A stretch of 64,000 nt of DNA from Plantibacter sp. VKM Ac-2880 (GCF_015351235.1 NZ_JADKSJ010000002.1:1302001-1366000); one strand, 5' to 3'. Positions 26,013 to 35,163 are shown, counted from the stretch's first letter. Notes: generated by a model not told the origin, from the sequence alone. Numbers and translations: made by a program.

Positions 26013-26692
26013 CCGTCGCCGGCTCACCGGGCGCTTCGGCGTTCGAGCGCACGCTCGACCGCATCGGCTCCGACATCGTCGAAGGACGACTCCCGCCCGG
26101 CGCCGTGTGCACGGTCGAGGAGCTGACCGTGCGGACCGGGCACTCGCGCTCCGTCGTCCGTGAGGCGACCCGAGTCCTCGGCGGGCTCGGCCTTCTCGAA
26201 GGGAAGGCCCACGTCGGCCACACGGTGCAGCCGTCGGAGCGATGGGACTGGCTGCAGCCACGCGTGCTCCGCTGGTCACTCGCGAGCGGACGGCGCGACG
26301 CGACCCTGCTGGCGATCCGTGAACTCCGCGCCGCCACCGAGCCCGAGTGCGCCCGCCTGGCGGCGCATCGACGCCGTGACACGGACGCGCTCGAACTGCG
26401 CGCGATCGGCGACGCGCTCCTCGATGCTGCGGCGGTCCAAGACGTCGAAGCCTTCCTCGACGCCGACCTCCGATTGCACCGACTGCTGCGCCAGGCTGCC
26501 GCGAACCCGCTCCTCGACCGCGTCGGGGGCGCCATCGACGCAGCTCTCCTGGACCGGGTCGACCGACTTGCGGCCGGTGCTATCGACCTCGACGACGCGG
26601 CGTTGCACCGGGACCTCGCGGTCGCCGTCGAGCGACGCGACGGTGATGCGGCCGCTGCGGCGATGCGCGCGATCATCGTCCGCACCGCCTGA
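26009..26692 (+). CDS. GntR family regulator, FadR/FCD subgroup
   Basis: 227-aa repressor. The winged helix-turn-helix includes IGSDIVEGRLPPGAVCTVEELTVRTGHSRSVVREATRVLGGLGLLEGK. The all-helical FCD effector domain follows (ELRAATEPECARLAAHRR, DADLRLHRLLRQAAANPLL, HRDLAVAVERRDGDAA), with conserved Asp/His positions that bind a metal and carboxylate ligand in the family. Cotranscribed with the preceding SDR; probably controls both divergent SDRs. Confidence 0.9.
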   Translation: MTVAGSPGASAFERTLDRIGSDIVEGRLPPGAVCTVEELTVRTGHSRSVVREATRVLGGLGLLEGKAHVGHTVQPSERWDWLQPRVLRWSLASGRRDATLLAIRELRAATEPECARLAAHRRRDTDALELRAIGDALLDAAAVQDVEAFLDADLRLHRLLRQAAANPLLDRVGGAIDAALLDRVDRLAAGAIDLDDAALHRDLAVAVERRDGDAAAAAMRAIIVRTA

Positions 26693-26811
26693 GCGCCCCT
26701 CCGGAACGCCGCTCGTGCGGCACCGCGCACCCCGTCCGCACACGGTTCTCGCAGCTTCGCGAAACACGCACGTCACGCAGGTAACGACAGTGTTGCAGTG
26801 CTGGAAAATAT

Positions 26812-26863
26812 TTGCAAGCTCCCTGTACTTATTGAATACTGTTTCCACACCCACTGAAAACAG
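26812..26863 (+). promoter_or_regulatory. promoter and candidate operator of the peptidoglycan-sugar operon
   Basis: In a locally AT-rich 252-bp gap, TTGCAA (26812-26817) and AATACT (26835-26840) are spaced 17 nt as -35/-10. An inverted repeat CTGTTT (26839-26844)/AAACAG (26858-26863) overlaps the -10 and the expected start site, as an operator would. The RpiR regulator at the operon's end is the obvious candidate binder. Confidence 0.5.
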
Positions 26864-26944
26864 CAGGGATCGACCCCACGGTCATCACGGATCCCGGGCC
26901 AACGACGGCTCGGACTCCCGATCCCAGAATCGAGGAGCAGCACC

Positions 26945-28231
26945 ATGCGCAAGCGCACCCTTCCGCTGGCCGTCCTCGCCACCGCGGCACTCGGCCTCAC
27001 CGCCTGTGCCGGTGGCGGATCCGGCTCAGGCGACGTCTCGGCCGACGGCCAGACGCTCACCGTCTGGATCATGCAGGGCACCAACCCCGACTCCGAGGCC
27101 TTCTTCAAGGAGGTCGGCTCGGCCTTCAAGAAGGAGACCGGCGCCACCCTGAAGGTCGAATACGTGCAGTGGGCCGACGCCCACGACCGCTTCGTCACCT
27201 CCATCGCCGGCAACACCACTCCGGACGTCGCCGAGACCGGCACCACCTGGACGGCCGAGTTCGCCGACGCCGGCGCGCTCGCCCCCATCGGCGACTACGT
27301 TGACAAGGCCGGCCTGAAGGACGACCTCGTCAAGGGCCTCGCCGACTCCGGCACCTACGACGGCGAGCTCTACGGCATGCCCTGGTACGCCGGCGTCCGT
27401 TCGATCGTCTACCGCACCGACGTCTTCGAGGAGCTCGGCCTCAAGGCGCCGACCACCTGGCAGGAGATCATCGACGCCGGAACCGCGATCAAGGCCGCGA
27501 AGCCCGACATGATCCCGTTCCCCGTCCCCGGTGACGCCGAGTTCACGGCCTACCCGTGGGTCTGGGGCGCCGGCGGCGAGGTCTCCGAGCTCGACGGCGA
27601 CACCTGGAAGTCCCAGCTCGCGAGCGACGACTCGCGCAAGGGCATCCAGTTCTGGACCGACCTGGCGACGAAGTACGACCTCTCCTCCTCAGGTGCGACC
27701 ACCTGGAAGGAGACCGACGTCCTCGACAACTTCGTGCAGGACAAGGTCGCCATGGCGATCATGGGCTCATGGACCCCGGCCACCATCGTGCAGAAGAACC
27801 CGGAGCTGGAAGGCAAGTTCGCCGCCATCCCGATCCCGGGTGAGGACGGTGGCATGTCGCCCTCCGTGCTCGGTGGCTCGCACCTCAGCATGTTCAACAC
27901 CTCGAAGAACAAGGACCTCGCGTTCCAGTTCATCGAGATGATGACGACCGGCAAGTACGCCTCCGAGTGGGCCGAGCAGACCGGGTACTTCCCCGGCCAG
28001 ACCTCGCTGCTCAGCGACGCGACCGAGAGCGACGACCCGCTGGTGAAGCCCTTCGCCGAGCAGTTCGTCGACGGCGGCGCTTCCCTCCCCGTGACCCCGA
28101 AGTTCGGTGCGGTGCAGGCGAAGAAGACCACCAACGCGATGATCCAGGCCATCCTCTCCGGGAGCAAGTCGGTCGACCAGGCGACGACCGACGCCGCCAC
28201 CGAGATGGACGACATCATGAACGGCAAGTAG
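26945..28231 (+). CDS. ABC transporter sugar-binding lipoprotein
   Basis: 428-aa extracellular solute-binding protein family 1. Signal peptide MRKRTLPLAVLATAALGLTAC with lipobox LTAC (lipid-modified Cys21). Ligand-binding elements include WIMQGTNPDSEAFFKEVGSAFKKETG, PDVAETGTTW, YGMPWYAGVRSIVYRTDVFEELG and AIMGSWTPATI. First gene of a seven-gene operon for peptidoglycan sugars, so muramate, GlcNAc or their disaccharide is the inferred ligand. RBS GAGGAG is 7 nt before ATG. Confidence 0.92.
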   Translation: MRKRTLPLAVLATAALGLTACAGGGSGSGDVSADGQTLTVWIMQGTNPDSEAFFKEVGSAFKKETGATLKVEYVQWADAHDRFVTSIAGNTTPDVAETGTTWTAEFADAGALAPIGDYVDKAGLKDDLVKGLADSGTYDGELYGMPWYAGVRSIVYRTDVFEELGLKAPTTWQEIIDAGTAIKAAKPDMIPFPVPGDAEFTAYPWVWGAGGEVSELDGDTWKSQLASDDSRKGIQFWTDLATKYDLSSSGATTWKETDVLDNFVQDKVAMAIMGSWTPATIVQKNPELEGKFAAIPIPGEDGGMSPSVLGGSHLSMFNTSKNKDLAFQFIEMMTTGKYASEWAEQTGYFPGQTSLLSDATESDDPLVKPFAEQFVDGGASLPVTPKFGAVQAKKTTNAMIQAILSGSKSVDQATTDAATEMDDIMNGK

Positions 28232-28237
28232 CCGATC

Positions 28238-29209
28238 GTGTCGACCCTCACCCCGCCCCCGGTCACCCGCGAAGCCCCCGCTTCGCGGGTGGCCGGGGGC
28301 CCCTCCCCCAAGCGGCTGCGGCTCCTCATGCGCACCCGCCCCTGGCTGCTGCTCACGCCGGCGCTCCTCATCCTCGCCGTCCTCCTGCTCTGGCCGCTCA
28401 TCCGGGTCGTGCTGTTCTCCCTGCAGGACTACGGCCTCCGCGAGATCGTCTCCGGCGACACCAACTTCAACGGCGGCGCGAACTACGCCGAGGTCTTCGC
28501 GGACCCGACGCTCTGGACCGTCGTCCTCCCGAACACCGTCTTCTTCGCGGCGGCCGCCGTCATCGGCACGGTCGTCCTCGGCACCCTCGTCGCCCTCCTC
28601 ATGGCGAACCTCGGCTCCTTCTGGCGCACCATCGTCGGCAGCGCCATCATGGTCGCCTGGGCGATGCCCGCCGTCACCGGCACCTACGTGTGGGTCTGGA
28701 TCTTCGACGCCGACCGAGGCATCGTCAACCAGACGCTCATGGGCGCTGGGCTCATGGACGAGCCCTTCAACTGGTTCACCAACCAGTTCACGTTCTACGG
28801 CATCGCGCTGCTGAACGTCATCCACCACGGGTTCCCGTTCGTGGCCATCACCGTCCTGGCCGGTCTGCTCGGCGTCTCCAAGGAGATGCTGGAGGCCGCC
28901 GAGATGGACGGGGCCGGCGCGTTCCGCCGCTTCTTCCAGATCACCTTCCCGTCGCTGCGCCAGGTGTTCTCGGTCGTGATCATCCTGTCGACGATCTGGG
29001 ACTTCAAGGTGTTCGCGCAGATCTACCTCATGCCGGGTGGTTCCGGCTCGAACCGTGAGGTGCTGAACCTCGGCGTGTGGTCCTACGTGGAGTCCTTCGG
29101 GCAGAACCGGTACGGCTTCGGCTCGGCCATCGCGGTGCTGCTGACCCTCGTGCTGCTCGGCATCACGATCGTCTACATCCGCGCCCTCATGAAGGAGGAC
29201 GAACTGTGA
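28238..29209 (+). CDS. sugar ABC transporter permease (MalF type)
   Basis: 323-aa six-helix permease. RTRPWLLLTPALLILAVLLLWPLIRVVLFSL is helix 1. The EAA loop EAAEMDGAGAFRRFFQITFPSLRQV contacts the ATPase. No ATPase is encoded nearby, so a shared MsiK-type multi-sugar ATPase elsewhere is likely. The annotated GTG (28238) lacks an RBS; ATG at 28328 (MRTRPWLLL) is a plausible later start, which would leave the hairpin at 28264-28291 outside the gene. Confidence 0.9.
   Translation: MSTLTPPPVTREAPASRVAGGPSPKRLRLLMRTRPWLLLTPALLILAVLLLWPLIRVVLFSLQDYGLREIVSGDTNFNGGANYAEVFADPTLWTVVLPNTVFFAAAAVIGTVVLGTLVALLMANLGSFWRTIVGSAIMVAWAMPAVTGTYVWVWIFDADRGIVNQTLMGAGLMDEPFNWFTNQFTFYGIALLNVIHHGFPFVAITVLAGLLGVSKEMLEAAEMDGAGAFRRFFQITFPSLRQVFSVVIILSTIWDFKVFAQIYLMPGGSGSNREVLNLGVWSYVESFGQNRYGFGSAIAVLLTLVLLGITIVYIRALMKEDEL
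28264..28291 (+). other. perfect 12-bp hairpin at the binding-protein/permease boundary
   Basis: CACCCGCGAAGC (28264-28275) and GCTTCGCGGGTG (28280-28291) form a perfect 12-bp stem with a CCCC loop, 33 nt after the binding-protein stop. Hairpins here commonly protect the binding-protein mRNA or attenuate the permeases. Confidence 0.65.
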
Positions 29210-30135
29210 CAACCCACGCCCCCGCCCCCACCAACGACCTTCGACAGGCTCAGGGCCCGGGCACCGACGGATCCGCCAAGCCGCAGGTCCCCATGCACCG
29301 GAAGGCGAGCGGTCGGAAGATCCGCTCCAACACGGTCAAGGCGGTCCTCGTCACCCTGCTCCTCGTGTTCACGCTCTTCCCGGCGTACTGGATGCTCTCG
29401 AGCGCCTTCGATGCGCAGGCGTCGAGCGGTGGCCAGTCCTTCTTCCCGAAGGAACTGTCGCTGACGAACTTCGAGTCGGTCCTGACCGACGGCGGGTTCG
29501 CGGTCTTCCTCCGCAACTCCGCGATCGTCGCCGGTGCGACGGTGCTCATCTCCGCTGCCGTCGCGCTCCTCGCCTCGGTCGCGGTCGCCCGATTCCGGTT
29601 CAAGTTCCGCACCGCGGTGCTGCTCATGATCCTCGTCGTGCAGATGGTGCCGCTCGAGGCGCTCGTGATCCCGCTGTTCGTGCAGATCCGCGACCTGCAG
29701 CTGCTCAACACGCTGCTCGGGCTCATCATCGTCTACGTGGCGCTCGCGCTGCCGTTCGGCATCTGGATGCTCCGCGGCTTCGTCGCGGCGGTCCCGGTGG
29801 AGCTCGAAGAGGCCGCGTTCCTCGACGGCGCCAGCTGGTGGCGCATGTTCCGCTCGATCATGCTCCCGCTCGTGGCCCCCGGCCTCGTCGCGACGAGCGT
29901 GTTCAGCTTCATCACGGCCTGGAACGAGTTCATCTTCGCGATGACCCTGCTCGGCGGTTCGACGGAGAACTACACGGTCGCCATCGGCCTCAAGCAGTTC
30001 TTCGGGCTGAACTCCAACGACTGGGGCTCGGTCATGGCGGCGTCGACGATCATCACGATCCCGGTCATGATCTTCTTCATCCTCGTGCAGCGACGCCTCT
30101 CCGGCGGCCTCGTCTCCGGAGCGGTGAAGGGATGA
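29206..30135 (+). CDS. sugar ABC transporter permease (MalG type)
   Basis: 309-aa second permease. Helices begin at VKAVLVTLLLVFTLFPAYWMLSSAF. EAA loop ELEEAAFLDGASWWRMFRSIMLPLVAPG. WNEFIFAMTLL and the C-terminal RRLSGGLVSGAVKG are family hallmarks. GTG start overlaps the first permease stop (GTGA), with GGAGG 7 nt upstream. Residues ~11-19 (DLRQAQGPG) are encoded by an in-frame copy of the dispersed repeat in the cytoplasmic N-terminus. Confidence 0.93.
   Translation: MTTHAPAPTNDLRQAQGPGTDGSAKPQVPMHRKASGRKIRSNTVKAVLVTLLLVFTLFPAYWMLSSAFDAQASSGGQSFFPKELSLTNFESVLTDGGFAVFLRNSAIVAGATVLISAAVALLASVAVARFRFKFRTAVLLMILVVQMVPLEALVIPLFVQIRDLQLLNTLLGLIIVYVALALPFGIWMLRGFVAAVPVELEEAAFLDGASWWRMFRSIMLPLVAPGLVATSVFSFITAWNEFIFAMTLLGGSTENYTVAIGLKQFFGLNSNDWGSVMAASTIITIPVMIFFILVQRRLSGGLVSGAVKG
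29237..29260 (+). repeat. dispersed repeat inside permease coding sequence
   Basis: CTTCGACAGGCTCAGGGCCC matches the repeat core with two or three changes and is translated as DLRQAQGPG in the disordered N-terminal tail of the MalG-type permease. Confidence 0.85.
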
Positions 30136-31733
30136 CCGACCCCGACGTCGCCCGGCTGGTCCGTGGCGTCCTCTGGCCGGGGTTTCTCGGCCGGACCGCC
30201 CCGGACTGGCTGCTGCGCGAGCTCGACGGTGGTCTTGCCGGCGTCGTCTACTTCGGCCAGAACCTCTCGGCCGATCCGGCGCAGGTCGAGGCGCTCTCGG
30301 CGACGCTCCGTGCGCACCGACCGGAGATCCTCATCGGTGTCGACGAGGAGGGTGGCAACGTCTCCCGTCTCGAGGCCCTGACCGGGTCCACGCTGCCGGG
30401 GCACGCCCAGCTCGGTGCGCTCGACGAGGTCGAGACCACCCGAGCCGTCGGCTCCGAACTCGCGCGCCGACTCCGCTCGGCCGGGGCGAACGTCGACCTC
30501 GGCCCCGTCGCCGATGTGAACACCAACCCGGCGAACCCCGTCATCGGCGTACGTTCGTTCGGCACCACCGCGGCGCTCGTGTCCCGCCACGTCGCCGCCA
30601 TGGTCGAGGGGCTGCAGTCGGGTGGGGTCGCCGCCTGCGTGAAGCACTACCCCGGCCACGGCGACACCGCGAGCGACTCGCACCTCGACCTCCCCCGCAT
30701 CGATCTCGACCTGGCGGAGCTCGAGGCCGAGCACCTGCCGCCGTTCGACGCTGCCGTCGCGGCCGGGGTCGCGAGCGTCATGACCGCCCACATCGTCGTC
30801 CCCGCCTTCGGTGACGCACCGGCGACCCTCAACCCGATCCCGCTCCGCCGACTTCGCGAGAGCGGCTTCGACGGCGTGATCATCTCCGACGCACTCGACA
30901 TGGCCGCGATCCGCTCCACCACCGGTTCCGGACGCGGGGCGGTCCTCGCGCTCGAGGCCGGCGTGGACCTGCTCTGCATCGGCAACCCCTCGAACCTCGG
31001 ACCGAAACAGGGAGCCACCACCGACGAGGACGACTACCTCGAGGTGTTCGAGGCGGTCTGCGCGGCGATCACCGACGGGGTTCTCGACCGGGCGGTCGTC
31101 GAGCGCGCAGCCGCCCGCGTCGCGCGGCTCGCCGCGACGGTCGCCCCTTCGACAGGCTCAGGGACCGGCGACTCGGTCCCTGAGTACTCCTCGGTCCCTG
31201 AGCTTGTCGAAGGGTGCTTCGCCGACGCCATCCGCCGGGTCGTGCGGGTCCGCGGTGACGTCACCGTCGACGCCTCGGCGATCACGCTCGTCGACCTCCG
31301 CGACCGACCGACCTTCGCCGTCGCCTCGGCGCACGACCCCTTCGCCGAGTCGCTCGCCGAACGGTTCGAGGTGACGCGGCTCGAGGCCGGCCCGAGTCTC
31401 CGGACTCCGGATCCCCTTACGGAGGCACCTTCCTCCGACGAGCTGTCCCTGCTCCTCGAGACGATCCCCGCGGAGCACGGCGTCGCCCTCCTGGCGGACC
31501 GCCTCGACGACGACACCCCGCAGCGGCTCGCCGTGGAGCGTGTCGCGACGATCCGACCCGACGCCGTCGTCGTGAGCGTCGGCCTGCCACTCGCCGAGGA
31601 CCTCCGGCTCCCACTCCCCGTCATCGACTGTCTCGCAGCGTCACGCGCCTCGGCCGACCGGGTCACGGAGCTCCTCGCCTCGGGGACCACCGCCGCACCA
31701 TCGCACCACCAGCACCACCGGAACGGATCATGA
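30132..31733 (+). CDS. nagZ: beta-N-acetylhexosaminidase (NagZ type, glycoside hydrolase family 3)
   Basis: 533-aa cytoplasmic GH3 enzyme (no signal peptide) that removes terminal GlcNAc from muropeptide-type disaccharides. VDEEGGNVSRL, KHYPGHGDTASDSHLDLP (Lys171-His172; Asp182/His184 acid-base dyad as in NagZ) and nucleophile Asp253 in IISDALDM are present. A C-terminal second domain is retained. Residues ~338-361 are an in-frame inverted pair of dispersed repeats (STGSGTG...SVPELVEG) at the domain junction. Overlaps both neighbours by ATGA. Confidence 0.93.
   Translation: MTDPDVARLVRGVLWPGFLGRTAPDWLLRELDGGLAGVVYFGQNLSADPAQVEALSATLRAHRPEILIGVDEEGGNVSRLEALTGSTLPGHAQLGALDEVETTRAVGSELARRLRSAGANVDLGPVADVNTNPANPVIGVRSFGTTAALVSRHVAAMVEGLQSGGVAACVKHYPGHGDTASDSHLDLPRIDLDLAELEAEHLPPFDAAVAAGVASVMTAHIVVPAFGDAPATLNPIPLRRLRESGFDGVIISDALDMAAIRSTTGSGRGAVLALEAGVDLLCIGNPSNLGPKQGATTDEDDYLEVFEAVCAAITDGVLDRAVVERAAARVARLAATVAPSTGSGTGDSVPEYSSVPELVEGCFADAIRRVVRVRGDVTVDASAITLVDLRDRPTFAVASAHDPFAESLAERFEVTRLEAGPSLRTPDPLTEAPSSDELSLLLETIPAEHGVALLADRLDDDTPQRLAVERVATIRPDAVVVSVGLPLAEDLRLPLPVIDCLAASRASADRVTELLASGTTAAPSHHQHHRNGS
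31144..31214. repeat. inverted repeat pair inside nagZ
   Basis: A plus copy (31145-31166), a short partial minus copy (GGTCCCTGAG near 31174) and a full minus copy (31191-31214) lie in frame within nagZ. They are translated as about 24 residues between the catalytic and C-terminal domains. The mRNA could fold into a strong hairpin here. Confidence 0.9.
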
Positions 31734-32671
31734 CCCACCTCGCACATCCCGTCCTCGCCATCGATCTCGGGAAGACGTCCTGCCGTGCCCGCATCACCGG
31801 CGGTTCCGCCGAGGAGCCGACCGTCCTCGCCGAGGCCCACGGCCACGGCGCGCCCGGCCTCGCCGACCACGAGGGTGCCGAGCTCTCGGCTCGGGCGGTC
31901 ATGGACACGGTCTCGCAGCTGCCGGCCGCTCTTCTGGCGGAGGTCCGGCACGTCGGCATCGGCGCTGCAGGGGTCGAAGCCGCCCCGCACCAGGTCGCCG
32001 CGTTCACCGCGGAGCTCCGCCTGGCGCTCGGTGCCACGATCGCCGTCGTGAACGACGCCCTCGCGGCCCACGCCGGCGCCTTCGCGGGTGGTCCGGGCAC
32101 GGTGCTCATCGCCGGGACCGGTGCCGTCGTGTTCGACGTCGACGCGGCGGGTGCCGTCAAGCAGATCGACGGCTGGGGACCCTGGCTCGGCGACGAGGGC
32201 AGCGGCCGATGGATCGGGCAGGAGGGCCTCGAGGCGTGCATGCGCGCGTTCGACGGTCGCGGCCCGGCGACCGCGCTCCTCGCAGACGCCGAGGCACTCG
32301 CCGGCACGATCCCGGCGCTTCCGCTCTGGGTCTCCAGCACCGGGGCGCCGGCCCGCCAACTCGGCACCTTCGCCCCGACGGTCATCGCCCGGGCCGAGGA
32401 GGGCGACCAGGTCGCCGCCGACATCGTCGACGCCGCCTGTGCACATCTCGCGGCGAGCGCCGCCGCTGCCGGTAGCGGTGCCGTGTGCGTCGTCGGCGGC
32501 ATCGCCTCACAGCCCTACTTCGCCGCCCACCTCGCGACGGCCATGCGCGAGGTCGGCGTCGACCTCGTCAGACCTCGGGGCGACGCCCTGGACGGTGCCA
32601 GGCTCGTGGCCCTCGACACGGCGATCTCCTACGCCGGAAGGGTCGTGCGCGACGATGTCCACGCCGTCTGA
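31730..32671 (+). CDS. BadF/BadG/BcrA-type amino-sugar kinase (MurNAc/GlcNAc kinase candidate)
   Basis: 313-aa ATPase of the acetate/sugar kinase/actin fold. [13 protein letters not shown] is phosphate loop 1, [11 protein letters not shown] the catalytic Asp region, [14 protein letters not shown] phosphate loop 2 and [18 protein letters not shown] the segment typical of N-acetylglucosamine/muramic acid kinases such as MurK. Placed between NagZ and MurQ, the likely reaction is MurNAc (and perhaps GlcNAc) to the 6-phosphate. ATGA overlap with nagZ. Confidence 0.88.
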   Translation: MTHLAHPVLAIDLGKTSCRARITGGSAEEPTVLAEAHGHGAPGLADHEGAELSARAVMDTVSQLPAALLAEVRHVGIGAAGVEAAPHQVAAFTAELRLALGATIAVVNDALAAHAGAFAGGPGTVLIAGTGAVVFDVDAAGAVKQIDGWGPWLGDEGSGRWIGQEGLEACMRAFDGRGPATALLADAEALAGTIPALPLWVSSTGAPARQLGTFAPTVIARAEEGDQVAADIVDAACAHLAASAAAAGSGAVCVVGGIASQPYFAAHLATAMREVGVDLVRPRGDALDGARLVALDTAISYAGRVVRDDVHAV

Positions 32672-32695
32672 GGGCTCCTCGTCAGGCCGACCACC

Positions 32696-32719
32696 GGTCC
32701 CTGAGCCTGTCGAAGGGCG
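32696..32719 (-). repeat. single dispersed repeat between kinase and murQ
   Basis: One minus-oriented copy (GGTCCCTGAGCCTGTCGAAGGG). It lies just upstream of the preferred murQ start; if the alternative start at 32655 is used, it is translated as VPEPVEG. Confidence 0.9.
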
Positions 32720-32735
32720 GGGACCGATCACCACA

Positions 32736-33692
32736 GTGCAGGCCTCCGGACGCGACTCCCTCCGCGCCGAGCTCGCGACGATGTCCACCGAGCAGGTGGG
32801 CGAACGCGTCCCCGACCTCGACGCCCTCACCACGCGTGAGCTCGTCGCGGCCATGAACGAGGAGGACCGGTCCGTCCCGGAGGCCGTCGCCGCCGTGGCA
32901 CCCGAGATCGCCGCAGCCGTCGACGCGATCGTCGACCGGCTCCGTCGCGGTGGCCGACTCATCTCCCTGGGTGCCGGCACGGCGGGACGCCTGGGCATCC
33001 TCGATGCGAGTGAGGCCCCGCCCACCTTCGGCACCGATCCCGGGCTCATCGTCGGACTCATCGCGGGTGGCCCCGGCGCCATCCAGCAGGCGGTGGAGAA
33101 CGCGGAGGACCGTGACGACCTCGGGCGAGCGGATCTGGCGTCGCTGTCGATCACCGCGGACGACGCCGTCGTGGGTGTCTCCGCGTCCGGCCGGACGCCC
33201 TACGTCCTCGGCGCCCTCGAGTACGCGCGCTCGGTCGGCGCGATCACCATCGGCCTGTCGTGCAACGCGGGCTCCCCGCTCGGGCGTGACGCCGACATCG
33301 GCATCGAGGCGGTCGTCGGGCCGGAGCTCCTCACGGGTTCCACGCGGTTGAAGGCGGGGACGGCGCAGAAGCTCGTGCTCAACATGCTGTCGACGATCTC
33401 GATGGTGCGTCTCGGGAAGACGTACCGGAACCTCATGGTCGACCTTCGTGCGACGAACGAGAAGCTGCGGGCGCGCGCGGAACGGACGGTCATGCTGGCC
33501 ACCGAGGTCGACGCCGCCACGGCCGCTGCGACGCTCGCATCCGTCGACGGCTGGGTGAAGGCCGCTATCCTCGTCCTCGTGACCGGCATCGCCGCAGATG
33601 AAGCAGTCGCCCGCCTCCGCAGCGGCGACGGGTCCCTCAGCGCGGCCATCGCAGCCCACGCCACGACGGGGGCCGCCTCGGATGTCCACTGA
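32736..33692 (+). CDS. murQ: N-acetylmuramic acid 6-phosphate etherase
   Basis: 318-aa SIS-domain enzyme cleaving the lactyl ether of MurNAc-6P to GlcNAc-6P and D-lactate. [29 protein letters not shown] is the diagnostic N-terminal block; [21 protein letters not shown] is the SIS motif; [31 protein letters not shown] is also typical. Family alignments begin near this GTG start. An in-frame ATG at 32655 would overlap the kinase by 17 bp and add a repeat-encoded N-terminus (MSTPSEG...VPEPVEG). Confidence 0.94.
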   Translation: MQASGRDSLRAELATMSTEQVGERVPDLDALTTRELVAAMNEEDRSVPEAVAAVAPEIAAAVDAIVDRLRRGGRLISLGAGTAGRLGILDASEAPPTFGTDPGLIVGLIAGGPGAIQQAVENAEDRDDLGRADLASLSITADDAVVGVSASGRTPYVLGALEYARSVGAITIGLSCNAGSPLGRDADIGIEAVVGPELLTGSTRLKAGTAQKLVLNMLSTISMVRLGKTYRNLMVDLRATNEKLRARAERTVMLATEVDAATAAATLASVDGWVKAAILVLVTGIAADEAVARLRSGDGSLSAAIAAHATTGAASDVH

Positions 33693-34551
33693 CGCGCTGC
33701 TGGTGCTCCGCCAGGCGATCCCTCGCCTGAGTGCCGCCGAGACGCGCGTCGCCGAGACGATCATCGGCACCCCGTCGCTCGTCGTCGAGTTGACCATCAC
33801 GGAGCTCGCGAAGGCGTGCGGCACCTCGCAGGCGACCGTCGCCCGGTTCTGCCAAACGATCGGGTACACCGGGTACCGGGAGTTCCGGGTGGCGGTTGCG
33901 ACGTCGACGAGCCGCGAGCAGGCGGAGCGTGACCGGTTCGAGGTCGACGACGCCGACATCGACCCGGACGACTCGGTCGAGACGGTCGTCGCGAAGGTCG
34001 CGTACCAGGAGGTGCAGGCGATCGAGTTGACCGCCCGTTCGCTCGACCGCGACGCCCTGGACGCGGTCGTGGACGCGCTGCTCATTGCGCCGCGCATCGA
34101 CATCATCGGCTTCGGCTCCTCGAACCTCACCGCGCAGGACCTCCACCAGAAGCTGTACCGGATCGGCATGCCGGCCAACACCTTCGTCGACGCCCACCTG
34201 GCGTTGCCGTCGGCCGCCCTCCTCGGGCCGGGCGGGGTCGCCATCGGCATCTCGCACTCGGGGCTGACGGTCGAGACCGAGCAGGCGATGCAGCTCGCCC
34301 GTGCCGCCGGGGCGACGACGGTGTGCATCACGAACTTCCCCGACTCCCCCATCGCGAGCCGCTGCGACCTCGTCCTCGTGACGCAGGCCAGGGAGAGCCG
34401 CTACCGTTCCGGGGCGATGTCCTCGCGCATCGCGCAACTCGCGCTCGTCGACCTGCTGTTCATCCGTGTCGCCCAGCGTCGCTACGACGTCGCAGCGGAG
34501 TCGCTCCGCGTCACCTACGAGTCCATCCAGGACCACCGCATCGACACCTGA
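33682..34551 (+). CDS. RpiR/MurR family transcriptional regulator
   Basis: 289-aa regulator. The N-terminal HTH_6 domain contains [36 protein letters not shown]. The C-terminal SIS domain holds [21 protein letters not shown] and [23 protein letters not shown], which bind phosphosugars. The E. coli homologue MurR senses MurNAc-6P. It overlaps murQ by 11 bp and probably controls the operon through the operator near 26839-26863. Confidence 0.92.
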   Translation: MSTDALLVLRQAIPRLSAAETRVAETIIGTPSLVVELTITELAKACGTSQATVARFCQTIGYTGYREFRVAVATSTSREQAERDRFEVDDADIDPDDSVETVVAKVAYQEVQAIELTARSLDRDALDAVVDALLIAPRIDIIGFGSSNLTAQDLHQKLYRIGMPANTFVDAHLALPSAALLGPGGVAIGISHSGLTVETEQAMQLARAAGATTVCITNFPDSPIASRCDLVLVTQARESRYRSGAMSSRIAQLALVDLLFIRVAQRRYDVAAESLRVTYESIQDHRIDT

Positions 34552-34655
34552 GCGTGGCTGTCGAGCACGTCAACCGCTGAGCTCGAGCGGCTGCAGGAGC
34601 TCATCCGTCGCCGCGACCCTCTCGGGTGACGCTTCGCCGGAGCGACCGAGCCGCT

Positions 34656-34661
34656 TAGACT
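34656..34661 (+). promoter_or_regulatory. -10 hexamer of the NUDIX gene
   Basis: TAGACT lies 7 nt before the ATG at 34669 with no RBS, a leaderless arrangement. Confidence 0.45.
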
Positions 34662-34668
34662 CCCGCGC

Positions 34669-35163
34669 ATGGGCTACGTCGGAAGCGATCTCTGGGAGCT
34701 GCGGCAGCTGGTCGGGCACCGGCTCCTCGCACTCCCGGGTGCCCAGGTGCTCGTCCTCGACGACGACGGCAACGCTCTCTTCCAGCGCAGGGTGGACACC
34801 GGGCTGTGGGAGATCCCGGCTGGCAGCTGCGAACCGGGGAGTGGGTTCGCGGCGACGGCGGTCACGGAGCTCGCCGAGGAGACCGGCCTGCGGGTGGACG
34901 AGGGCGACCTCGAGCCGTTCGCCTGCCTCTCAGCCACCGAGCATCACGTCCTCGACTACCCGAACGGCGACCGCGTCCATGCGTTCGCGATGTGCTTCGT
35001 CGCGCGCAGCTGGACAGGTTCACTGCGCGCCGAGGTGGGCGAGGTCCTCGAGTTCCGGTGGGCTCCACTCACCGACCCGCCGGCTCCGATGCACGGTCCG
35101 ACCGTGGAGGTCCTACGACTGTTCGCCGCGTACACGGCGTCGGGAGCGTTCCAGACGGGCTGA
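34669..35163 (+). CDS. NUDIX hydrolase with a divergent Nudix box
   Basis: 164-aa protein. DDDGNALFQRRVDTGLWEIPAGSCEPGSGFAATAVTELAEETGL is a Nudix region, but the canonical GX5E glutamate is Ser and the REUXEE arginine is Thr (TELAEE); the EE metal ligands remain. It may act on a restricted substrate or be weakened. Leaderless start. Convergent with the LysE gene. Confidence 0.85.
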   Translation: MGYVGSDLWELRQLVGHRLLALPGAQVLVLDDDGNALFQRRVDTGLWEIPAGSCEPGSGFAATAVTELAEETGLRVDEGDLEPFACLSATEHHVLDYPNGDRVHAFAMCFVARSWTGSLRAEVGEVLEFRWAPLTDPPAPMHGPTVEVLRLFAAYTASGAFQTG

